Positions 34,804 to 46,217 of a stretch of DNA of 64,000 nucleotides are shown piece by piece. The position numbers were made by a program, and so were the translations under genes. Within the stretch, counting starts at the first letter, position 1, and every line of letters starts with the position of its first letter. Under the pieces are notes generated by a model. That model saw nothing but the letters and a program-made list of their open reading frames with translations, searched no databases and was not told the origin of the DNA. Source of the stretch: Corydoras sp. C115 (lineage: Eukaryota > Chordata > Actinopteri > Siluriformes > Callichthyidae); the NCBI GenBank assembly GCA_019802505.1, contig JAFMOC010000439.1, positions 62,001-126,000 of the forward strand, written 5' to 3'.

Positions 34804-36416
34804 GTTATAAAGGTAGTAATGCATAAAAACTCCTGTAGGTAAGACGTGCAGTTTCCCGGTAAAGTAAAGTCAGGTAAATCCCATGAAGGTCCTCGGATTA
34901 AACCATAGATTATGATAATCCCCACATGGAGGAGTGTAATCTGTGATGATCATACAGGATAAAAAAATAAAACAAGCTCAGTTTTCTAACATTATTCATA
35001 ACCGTCAGGATCACAGCTGCATCATAACTAATATTTCCCAAAACCCCGCTGAGACCGACTCGATCTAATCAAATCCACCGTCTCTGTGTAATTGGCTTCG
35101 CTCGAGGATGGATTAGAACATCGGGACACCGATGAATTGACTTCACAAAAACAAGAATTCCCCAAAGATCAGGGTCCTGGCAGGGTGTTAATTGAAAAAA
35201 TGGCCCCGTGACATAAGCAGGACAGTCGTCATGGAGTTCAAGGCTGAGACGTGGCAGTCCTCGTCTGCAGGCGTACAAAAGACTCGGCTTCGGCAGGGAC
35301 AGGACTCGGGAGTCTTTTTCTGTTTTCAAGGGGAAAGCAAACGCCAACGGGATCTCGACCGTTTAGCATCAGCAACCGAGAGGAGGGACTCTGATGTCGA
35401 AATGCGAATATACGAATACGTATAGAGAGAATCTCCGTTCGAGGTACGTGATTAGAAGAAAATATATATAATACGACTTTAACTTGTATAATAATTTAGA
35501 GCAAAAGATGTTTAAACACTTGCAAAACGGTAATATATTATTATCGATGGAGTTTTGTACACTTTGGTGGGATTGCTGACCGTTGGGCACGCTTTACAGA
35601 AGGTCCAAAGAATCCAAAAACTGATCATCACCATCATCATAACTCACTGGAGTTTTGTTTTAGAATTTAATTGACGACCGGCTCATAAAAAATAAAAAAA
35701 AAGTTGCTCCTCATCCTCAATCCTGCCAGGTTGCCATAGTGACAGCCTAGCGGCACTTCCATCGTCAACGAAGATCAAAGGGATTATTAATTAAACTTAA
35801 GTGTGATCATCAAAGTTCATAACTAGTCTCAGGTGATCTGAAGAACTTGTTATTTTTTGAGGAACAGAACCTTTGGTTCCTGTTGGATCTTCGGTTCTGC
35901 CACCCTGACAGGTTGCTACCGTCATGGCTCTGAAGCACTCATCATCTCTGAGGATCAAAGGGACTGTTCGCCAAACTTTGATGCGATGACTGAACTATGT
36001 TAATGTAACCAGAGTTAATCTAGAGCACTCACGTTCTGATGGACGGAACCTCTGGTTCCTGTTGGGTCTCATGGTTCTCATGGAACCTTTATGAACGTCC
36101 ATCCTCGGAATTAATCCCCGGACTTCAGTGAACAATTCATTTATCTTCTGTTGATCTGACGAATCCTTTTGACCTAAAATGAATATATAATATACAATTT
36201 GCATATTATAATTGAGGTACACATGTTGACACTGCCCAGGTCCCTGGTGGAGGATGGGGCGCGCACTGAGCCGGGGTCCTCACAAGGCTTCGTCTGATAA
36301 AATCAAGGACGTTTGGTTCCCGTCACTGCTATTCATCGGACAATAGTGCAATTTAAATAAATAAACCTAACGGGAATGTGGGTACGCGGTGCCATCGCTC
36401 GAGCCGCGGCGTGGAA
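34804..36416. other. upstream region of the GPCR
   Basis: No exon seen. It includes a degenerate tandem duplication of about 180 bp at 35728-36080 and AT-rich unique sequence; the GPCR promoter should lie near its right end. Confidence 0.35.
35728..36080. repeat. degenerate ~180-bp tandem duplication
   Basis: Two units each begin CAGGTTGC and contain GGATCAAAGGGA or GATCAAAGGGATT, then GGAACAGAACCTTTGGTTCC or GGACGGAACCTCTGGTTCC, followed by TGTTGGATCT/TGTTGGGTCT. Confidence 0.6.
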
Positions 36417-38256
36417 ATGAACGCCAACGCCACATGGCGTGACGACCTGCTCGTGGCCTCTCTGGTCACCAGCTGCACGGTGTTAACGGTGACCTTTTTC
36501 GTGGGCATCGTTGCCAATTTGTTCGTGCTGTACGCCGTGTACCGCCAAAGGTCGCTCCGGACCTGGACCAACGCGCTGCTGGTCAATCTCGCCCTGATCG
36601 ACCTCCTGCGCTGCGCCACCGACTGTCCCATGCTCCTGATGGTCATCGTCATCGGACACGAGGGCAGAGACGTGTGGGACTGGCTGTGTGAGGTCCAGGC
36701 GATGTCCTTCACCCTCATCTGCTGCGTGCAGCTCTTCACGCTGGCCTGCATCAGCGGCGAACGGTACCAGGCCGTGGCCAATCCGTTCAAGGCCAGCGTG
36801 CGGCGGGCGCGGGTCCTGGCTTGCCTCTCGCTCACGTGGGCCGCGTCGCTCGCCGTTTCGGGAGTCTGCGTGGCGTTTACCAAGGACTCGCCCGTTTACG
36901 TGAAGTGCGCGGGCTTGGGCTTCGACGCGCTGCGGAGCTACGACTCCTTCGGGCTGTACATCCTGCTCCCCGTCTGGGTCACCTGTCTGGTTCTCATCGT
37001 TGGCTTCTATTCCCGGATATTTATTCTGGTCAGGACGCACAACCGGAAGATATTCGATAAAGGCGTGCCGCCTCCGGCCGGCAAAAAAGTCCAGAAAGAG
37101 AGCACGGATATCGCAGAACCGACCAAAACAGAACCGGCCAAAGATATCGAGACGAGGCTGGAGATCGCCGAGTCGGCAGCTGGAGGCAAGTCAAGGAACG
37201 AGGCTCCCATGGTGCAATCAATGACGAGTCAAGCCACCGCTGAGGGGGTACGTGACCAGTCCCAACAACCCGCTGCAGAGGTCCCACCCAAAGATATCGA
37301 GACGAGGCTGGAGATCGCCGAGTCGGCAGCTGGAGGCAAGTCAAGGAACGAGGCTCCCATGGTGCAATCAATGACGAGTCAAGCCACCGCTGAGGGGGTA
37401 CGTGACCAGTCCCAACAACCCGCTGCAGAGGTCCCACCCAAAGATATCGAGACGAGGCTGGAGATCGCCGAGTCGGCAGCTGGAGCCAAGTCAGGGAACG
37501 AGGCTCCCATGGTGCAATCAATGACGAGTCAAGCCACCGCTGAGGGGGTGGGTGATCAGTCCCAACAACCCGCTGCAGAGGTCCCACCCAAAGATATCGA
37601 GACGAGGCTGGAGATCGCCGAGTCGGCAGCTGGAGCCAAGTCAGGGAACGAGGCTCCCATGGTGCAATCAATGACGAGTCAAGCCACCGCTGAGGGGGTG
37701 GGCGACCAGTCCCAACAACCCGCTGCAGAGGTCCCACCCGAACCGAAAGTTCCCGAAAATGCAAGCCAGGCGCCCGAAAGTGCCGAGAACTGTGCCGCTC
37801 CGGCCGACCAATCCGCGGAGGTGGCGGGGGCAGTATGCATGATGCCGTCGTTCGCCGGCCGGGACAAAGGAAACAAAAAGAAAGAAGGCCGGTTGGCCAA
37901 GCGCTCTGGATACATCATCCTGACCTTCCTGGTCTTCTGGATTCCCCTGATCGGGACGGTCATCCAGGACGCCTTTCTGGATGTAAAGCAGACGCCAAAT
38001 GTAAGTGCTGCTGGTCGTTTGGGTAACGAATTATTTAATTGGTGTTTGCCAGTTGCCATTAACGTCCTTTCCTTTCTAACGTTCATAACTTCAGATGCAG
38101 GTCATTCAGGAGATGGAGGTCCTCGCGGTCTCCATAGCCTGCCTCACGTCGCTCACCAACCCCATCATTTACGCCGCGGTGAACCCTCAGTTCCGCACAG
38201 AGTTCTTCCAGCTGAAGGCCAAGTTTACAGCATTTTGTTTCAAATATTTCAAGTAA
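36417..38256 (+). CDS. orphan class A GPCR with repeat-filled third intracellular loop
   Basis: Rhodopsin-like seven-helix receptor. Coding exons 36417-38000 and 38095-38256 join in phase 0, giving 581 aa. Start at MNANATW (NAT is a glycosylation sequon); no ATG lies further upstream in frame. TM1 about 14-41; TM2 with NLALIDLL (Asp62); TM3 with Cys91 pairing with Cys164; then GERY (114-117) in place of DRY; TM5 about 180-205; TM6 with FWIPL in place of CWxP; TM7 with NPIIY (550-554). The loop between TM5 and TM6 spans about 290 residues and holds four 50-residue tandem repeats (242-441) rich in Glu, Ser, Ala and Gln, likely disordered. The C-tail is short and ends FCFKYFK. I do not recognise the ligand class; it could be aminergic-like or a fish-specific orphan. 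It is convergent with the exchanger gene downstream. Confidence 0.85.
37140..37739 (+). repeat. four 150-bp in-frame tandem repeats in the GPCR
   Basis: Unit starts at 37140, 37290, 37440 and 37590. Units 1 and 2 are identical over 150 bp. Units 3 and 4 differ from each other at two positions and from the first pair at a handful. Each encodes 50 residues beginning KDIETRLEIAESAAG. Confidence 0.97.
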
Positions 38257-38293
38257 GCGTTCGGGGTTTCCAGAATTCAAATTTAGGAAATTC

Positions 38294-38299
38294 AATAAA
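38294..38299 (+). terminator. polyadenylation signal of the GPCR gene
   Basis: AATAAA 38 bp after the stop codon. Confidence 0.5.
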
Positions 38300-38399
38300 A
38301 TCTCATTTGTACCATCAGCTATTAAAAAAACGAATAATGGGAGGAGCCTACTACAGCACACCCTGTACGGGGACCATTGGTTTTTGGTTATATACACAT

Positions 38400-38650
38400 G
38401 AGGTAGCAGATGCTGGTACACCGAGCGACCTACAGGTATCCCAACTTGAGAGATGAGGTCATGATACAGAACCCGCGGAACAATGAGGGGTTGAGGAATT
38501 TTGGTAACTTCAGTGAACCTGGGATTTGAGCCCAGAACCTTCGGATGCATAACACATGTTCAGTGAACGTTAAAACAAGGACGAGAACCTTGTGACTCAG
38601 GATACAGCATCCCTGGAGCAACCAGGGTTGGGGGGCCTTGCTCAAGAACC
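38400..38650 (-). mobile_element. two degraded second-family SINE fragments
   Basis: GAACCTGGGATTTGAGCCCAG and ATCCCTGGAGCAACCAGGGT resemble copies at 4595-4986. They lie in the convergent GPCR/CAX interval. Confidence 0.5.
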
Positions 38651-38707
38651 CACAACATAGAAAAGTAATACTGAGGATGAAACATGTATTTGATTGAAGT
38701 CCTAGGC

Positions 38708-38713
38708 TTTATT
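38708..38713 (-). terminator. polyadenylation signal of the CAX gene
   Basis: AATAAA on the minus strand about 200 bp after the stop codon. With the GPCR signal at 38294 it defines a short convergent interval. Confidence 0.45.
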
Positions 38714-38910
38714 ATTTTGGTAAAAAGCATAAATAAATTAATTGTTAATAAGCCGTGCAGCTCGGTTCTACCTGTAGGTGTCGAATAATAAATACTGTCT
38801 GGTAGCCTGTTTGTTGTAATGCCTTGGAATCGTGTGTTTTGGTTCTCAGTTGTGATTTAAATGACAGAAGTCGTGATGTCTAATCCAAAATAAACTATTT
38901 GCAATTGTTT

Positions 38911-40749
38911 CTAACAACCGACTGGTGAAGGGGCAAAGAAATAGAGGGCAAGAAGGATGAGGTAGACCACCACCAGAGCCGTACCTTGAGGGGGAAATAA
39001 AGAAATAAATAAGAAGAGCTTTAAATGTCAGTCCCAAATCCGAGACATTCACATGTTTGACCGTAGGGTTCGTATTTTGGGATAACAACTAACATCCATC
39101 CGTCCCATACAGCATGTCCTTAAAGCTTGCTCCTTACCCTGAAAGTAGTCGGACTTTCCATCCATGAAGATGTAGTTGACGACGATGACGCTGAAGATGC
39201 TGGCCCACAGATGAAGGTCACAGAAGATCAGCACGAATCCAACGTTCTGATGAAATAAGACACAAGTTCAGAGGTAACGCCTTTAGAACCGAGGATTTAA
39301 AACACACGACGCTCTGGTACCGATCCCAAATTGTGGCACGGGCATCTGGATTAAAAAAACAAACAAAAAAAAAAAAAACAGGAACTCATGAACCAACCTA
39401 AGGTTTTGAAGGTTCAAATCGGCAAAAGGGGTGGCACGGTGGCTTAGTGGTTAGCACGTTCTCCTCTCAGCACTAGGGATTCCCGGTTCGAATCTAGCTG
39501 GGTGGAGTTTCCATGTTCTCCCCATGTCTGCGTGAGTTTCCTCCGGGTTCTCCGGTTTCCTCCCACAGTCCAAAAACATGGATCAAGTCAATTGAATTCT
39601 CAAAAATTGTCCCATATAGAGTGTGTCTGTGTGAGTGAGTGTGTGCCCAGCGATGGATTGGCGCCCTGTCCTGGGTCTATCTGCCCAGCGCCCGAGACGT
39701 TCTCCCCTGGATGGGCATGGGGAACCCCACCGCGACCCTAATAGAGGATAAAGCGGGAGATAATGAATGAATGAAATCGGCAGAAGGAAGCTGAGGGTGG
39801 AACCGTCAGGAAGGAGAGGAGAGGAAGGCCAAAGAGGAGGATTATGGATGTGGTGAGGGAGGACATGAAGGTGTTTGGGGTGAATACCCAGGACAGGGCA
39901 CAAAGAAGAATAATGCTCCACTGTGGCGCCCTCTAATGGAAACAGACTAAAAACTAACCTAGGTTTTTTTGTGAATGCTATGTTTTTTGAATATTTGTCT
40001 CATGTGTGTGCCCAGTGATGGATTGGCGCCCTGTCCTGGGTGTATCTGCCCAGCGCCCGAAACGTTCTCCCCTGGATGGGCATGGGGAACCCCACCACGA
40101 CCCTAATAGAGGATAAAGCGGGAGATGATGAATGAATGAATGAATGTCTCGTGGTTTTCTGTTTCCCCCCCCCCCCCCCACACACACACACACACGTCTG
40201 TCTGAATTATTAACTCACATAGAAGGTGTTGAACAGAATCAGTATGGGGATCTGGATCATGCAGACCTGAACTGCAATGCAGCTCCCAACCTCGAAACTG
40301 CAAAAGAAGACGAGTGTGTTATCCGTCCTCGGCCATCAGCATCACCCATCACTGCACGAGCCGGACCTAACCTCAGGCTGATCTTATTCTGAAGCGCGAA
40401 CTGGATTCCGTTCACTATCTCGGGTATTTCAGGAACCATGGCCAACAGCGTCACGCCAATGAAGTACTGAGACGAGACGAGCGCAGGGGGAGCGGGTGAA
40501 GGTTTTTAGTGCTTATAACTATATATGGAGCTGTGCAAAAGTCACAGTGACAGAATGATGGAGGACCACATGCCTGAGAGATCCCCGGGTGAGAGAGGAT
40601 GGGCTGGATGTGTTCGGTAATGAGGTCAGCGCAGGCGGACATCAGCACCGTGGCGATGATGAGGATGAGGAGCGCTCTCCACCGAGACCAGTGCACCACC
40701 GCACCCAGGTTACTTCCTGCTACACACACACACACACACACATACACAT

Positions 40750-40836
<87 letters not shown>

Positions 40837-41183
40837 TTCATTATCTCCCGCTTTATCCTCTATTAGGGTCGTGTGTGTGTGGGGAAGGGGGGGGTTCCCC
40901 ATGCCCATCCAGGGGAGAACGTTTCGGGCGCAGGGCAGATAGACCCAGGACAGGGCGCCAATCCATCGCTGGACACACACTCACACACACTCTATATGGG
41001 GCAATTTGGAGAATTCAATTGACTTGATCCATGTTTTTGGACTGTGGGAGGAAACCGGAGAACCCGGAGGAAACCCACGCGAACACGGGGAGGACATGGA
41101 AACTCCAGCCAGATGGGGATTCGAACCGGGAATCCCTAGCGCTGAGAGGAGAACATGCTAAACCACTAAGCCACCGTGCCGCT

Positions 41184-41260
<77 letters not shown>

Positions 41261-44200
41261 TGTGTATAGTACAAACTTCATATCAACTCCCATTCATTTA
41301 GCAAAGACTAAACCATCAGTTCTCCCAGTTGTCCGCGTGGGTTTCCTCCGGGTTCTCCGCTTTCCTCCCACAGTCCAAAAACATGGATCACGTCAATTGA
41401 GTTCTCCAAATTGCCCCATATAGAGTGTGCCTGTGAGTGAGTGTGTGCCCAGCGATAGATTGGTGCCCCGTCCTGGGTCTATCTGCCCAGCGCCCGAGAC
41501 GTTCTCCCCTGGATGGGCATGGGGAACCCCCCCCCGCGACCCTAATAGAGGATAAAGCGGGAGATAATGAATGAATAAACCACAACCTAATAATAACTAT
41601 AACCATAATTATTACAACAATTATAACCATAAGCATGATTTTACTTATCTTACCCCCACAATAACATAAGGTCCTCACATGGGACAGGATTTTGGCTCCC
41701 ACAATGTTTTATAAACCCGTACATGAGCTTTCCATACAAACCACAGATGCACACGGAGAGATAATGTATAATTCACGACGACTGAAGCAGTATTTCATCC
41801 GATCGCTGCTCCATCAGTGATTCCTCTCTGTTCAAACTCACCACTGGCTTCACCGACGTGAAAATCGTAGATGTGCGAGTGGGTCTTCAGCGTGAACAGC
41901 AGACCGATGATGTAGGACACCGGCAGCAGAACAGACACCGTGTGAACCAGAGGTCTAAAACGTGAGAGAACAACAATAATAATGTATTCCAGTGATGTGT
42001 TACAGTACATTAGGCCTTGACTGAGGATGGGAACTCACTCTATGTGTGTGTAGAAGAGTGTGTAGTTGTTTTCACTCTGCAGAAACACAGAGCGTGTTTA
42101 TTAGAAAGTTCGGTTTCAGATTTATAGACTCATCGAGATTCAGCTCAACTCCATCGCTCACCAGATCATAGTGACAGCTCCGGCAGGTGAAGGTGCCGTT
42201 CCTGTCGGAGGTCCCGGAGGAGTTGGTGCAGTCTTCACACACCAGGTTCCCATAGGCTTTAGAAAAAAGTGTGGGGGCAAACACTCCTGCGGCACCAATC
42301 AAACAAAAAGTTTCGTTCATTTCCAATCCACTTGTGCTGATTAGGATCATGGGGGGTTACTTGAGCACACCCAACATCCATCCATCCATTATCTTCCGCT
42401 TTATCCTATAATAGGGTCGCGGGGTGGGGGGGGTTCCCCATGCCCATCCGGGGAGAACGTTTTGGGCGCTGGGCTGATAGACCCAGGACAGGACGCCAAT
42501 CCATCGCTGGGCACACACTCACTCACACAGACACACTCTATATGGGGCAATTTGGAGAACTCAATTGACATGATCAATGTTTTTGGACTGTGGGAAGAAA
42601 CCGGAGAACCCGGAGGAAACCCACGCGGACATGGAAACTCCACCCAGATGGGGATTCGAACCGGGAATCCCTAGCGCTGAGAGGCAAACGTGCTAAACCA
42701 CTAAGCCACCGTGCCGCCCCCTATCCCAACATTCATTCATTCATTGTCTCCCGCTTTATCCTCTGTTAGGGTCGCGGTGGGGTTCCCCATGCCCATCCAG
42801 GGGAGAACGTCTCGGGCGCTGGGCAGATACACCCAGGACAGGACACCAATCCATTGCTGGGCACACACTCACTAACTCACTCACTCAAACACACTCTATA
42901 TGGGGCAATTTGGAGAACTCAATTGACGTGATCCATGTTTTTGGACTGTGGGAGGAAACCGGAGAACCCGGAGGAAACCCATGCGGACACGGGGAGAACA
43001 TGGAAACTCCACCCAGATGGGGATTCGAACCGGGAATCCCTAGCGCTGAGAGACAGACGTGCTGACCACTGAGCCACCGTGCCGCCTCCTATCCCAACAT
43101 TTACAGCATAAAATGCAAGGCCATCACAGGTGTAAATTTTTTAATTTAGAGTGATGAATATGCTAGGGGTGAGCTGCAATATTCGCCGATTCGATTCGGA
43201 GAACCGGAGTCGACTATGAACCTCATAGTCGAATGTACCATTTTGACCACATGGGGGCGCCCATGGCTGCTGCTAAGCATTAGTTTTTACATGAAATGTC
43301 TTTGTTTTCGTTATATATATAGCCTTTTGTCAAATAAAATCATCCTTATTTCTGTTAATATATTTTTTTTAATGATGTGTGCGTTTTAACAATAGGCTAC
43401 ACATTAATAAAGCTCCCCCTGCAGTTAGTTGCACATTCCAAATGAGCAGAGCTGAACACGCCACAGGGCCGTTGATGGCCATGATGGCTATGGCTACTAA
43501 AAAAAGCTTCCAAAGTACGGGAGTTTATTGAAAAAGATAAAAACGAACCCAAGAAAGTAAAGTGCAAGACTTTAGGTTTTTCCTTTGAAGTGGAAAAAAG
43601 TCCAGAACGGGAATCCCATTTACGGTGCTCTAGAAAAACAAGTAAAATATTTTTTTTTTAAATCTTTTTTAAAAACCACACTTATAGCGCCATCTTGTGG
43701 TGAAATTTTAACTGATTCGACTATCAGTCGACTATAGGGAAAATCTGACGAATCAGATTCGACTATGAAAATCCTTAGAATATGCATTAATAACGGTGTG
43801 ATCGCCGAAACTCAGAACGGGACATAATCCTCACCGCCAATGGAAATAAAGAGCAACGAGGAGCTGACCCCCGCCGATCGGCTGTTAAATCTCTGCTCGC
43901 TGTGTTTCAGGCCCCCGATGATCATACAGATCCCCTGCAGGATGACGCACAGTGCACAGAGAGAGTTTACCCAACAACCGATACAGTTATACATCCGATC
44001 TGTGAAATAAATTCAGCATTAAGCATGTTTTGGGGTTCATTTCCTCCTGGGACCAGCAGAGGGCGCACACAGTGTCACGACAAATAATCCATCCATCCAT
44101 TATCTTCTGCTTTATCCTATATATTAGGGTTGCAGGGGGTTTCGGGCGCGGGGCAGATACACCCAGGACAGGGCGCCAATCTATCACACACAAACACACT

Positions 44201-46183
44201 CTATAAGGGGCAATTTGAAGAATTCAATTGACCTTGATCCATGTTTTTGGACTGCGGGAGGAAAGCGGAGAACCCGGAGGAAACCCATGCAGACACGGGG
44301 AGAACATGGAGACTCCACCCATATGGGGAATCCCTAGCGCTGAGAGGAGAACGTGCCAACCACTAAGCCACCGTGCCGCCCATACGACAAATAATGTAAA
44401 TTTAAATTTTGTTAAATTTGTGAAACAAATAATAAAATAGCGGCGGCACGGTGGCTTAGTGGTTTAGCACGTTCTCCTCTCAGCACTAGGGATTCCCGGT
44501 TCGAATCCCCATCTGGGTGGAGTTTCCATGTCCTCCCCGTGTCTGCGTGGGTTTCCTCCCACAGTCCAAAAACATGGATCAAGTCAATTGAATTCTCAAA
44601 ATTGCCCCATATAGAGTGTGTCTGTGTGAGTGAGTGTGCCCAGCGATGGATTGGCGCCCCGTCCTGGGTGTATCTGCCCAGCGCCCGAGACGTTCTCCCC
44701 TGGATGGGCATGGGGAACCCCCCCCCCCCCCCCCGCGACCCTAATAGAGGATAAAGCGGAAGATAATGAATGAATGAATGAATGAATAAAAAATAATAAA
44801 ATACTGTACTATCATGAACATTTAGTAAATTTATGCGATCGTGATGTAATTAATTAATTATGTGCCATTATGCAGGTGAAGAGCATAACACACACATGCA
44901 CACATGACTGCGGGGGGGGGGGGGGTGTGGTTGTCCTCGGCCACTCACCGGAATGAACAGAATGCATCCCAGCAGTGTACCCGTCAGCGCGGCCTTCACC
45001 ATCTCCTGCAGACACACATTGGCCTGACGGTGACCCCTCAGCAAGGCTGTGATGTAGAAGGTCAGCTCAGTGATGGAGCCAAAGGTCGCGTTGACAACGG
45101 CGCCGACGGCGAAATTACTCTGAGCGGATATACTGCGAGAACGGGACGCGGCGAGACACGGTCAACCGACATCGGATACATCGGATCACATACGTCGGCA
45201 CATGAACGGGTGTGCTTACCTGGCCACGCCCATTCCTATATAATAGGAGAGCGGTGTGATGGAACCGATGGCCAGGGCAAATTTAACCTCGGCGCTGGTA
45301 TACTGGTTACTCCGATCCATGTAGCCAATCGCCAGCGAGACGACGACCAAAGGGACGAGATCTACGGCAGGAGCAGCTGAGGGAAATGATGCTCTGATGC
45401 TCTGATGTTATAGCTGAGTTTGTTTCGTATTTAGTAGAGCTGTGCGATACCAAGAATTCTGGTATCGATCCGATACCAAGTAAATACAGGGCCAATATCG
45501 CGATATTCGGTACCGATACCGATACTTTTTAATATTTAAGCTTCATTGATCCAAAAGACCTAGAATAGAATTTCGCCAAACATTGTAGGTGACAACAAAA
45601 TAATGTCTCCCAATCGACATCGCTGTTTAGAAACAATGGAACAGAAATAAAACAAAGTTTGCTTTAACGTGAGAAAAAAATATATATATTTTTGAGGTAA
45701 GAAACGACAATACAAATATAAAGTAAAAATGCTCCCCTCACTCGACAGTTTTTTCTTTCTTTGTTTCTTTTTTCAAATAGAATTTTTTGTGGTTTTGGGT
45801 GTGCTGTGTGCTTTTTCATGAGCTTAAATAAGTTTGTCGTGTTTCCGGTGAACCTAATAGACTTTTTGCAAACTGAACAGGTTGCTGATGTCGCATTTTC
45901 GGCTGTAAAATACAGACGAACGGCGCTTCTCTTTCTTTCAGACATCTTTTTTTTATCTCCCACTCCGAGTCTCTCTCTGTACTGTGACGTGTCGACTCAG
46001 GCTGAGCCCACGTGGCCACTGTCTTGAATAGGGGTGAGCTGCAATATTCGCTGATTCGACGATTCGATTCGGAGAACCGTAGTCGACTATGAACCTCATA
46101 GTCGACTGTACCATTTTGACCACATGGGGGCGCCCATGGCTGCTGCTAAGCATTAGTTTTTACATGAAATGTCTTTGTTTTCG

Positions 46184-46217
<34 letters not shown>

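Noticed and set aside
36378..36416. Upstream extension of the GPCR reading frame (GTRCHRSSRGVE)
   Set aside because: It has no in-frame ATG; the first ATG is at 36417, giving a typical short N-terminus with a sequon.
37030..37764. 244-codon minus-strand ORF with repeated VGPLQRVVGT
   Set aside because: Antisense of the GPCR repeat exon. The plus frame has the seven-helix motifs and splice signals.
38001..38094. Continuation of the GPCR ORF past 38000
   Set aside because: A GTAAGT donor at 38001 and an acceptor before 38095 restore TM7 with NPIIY; the read-through frame has no TM7.
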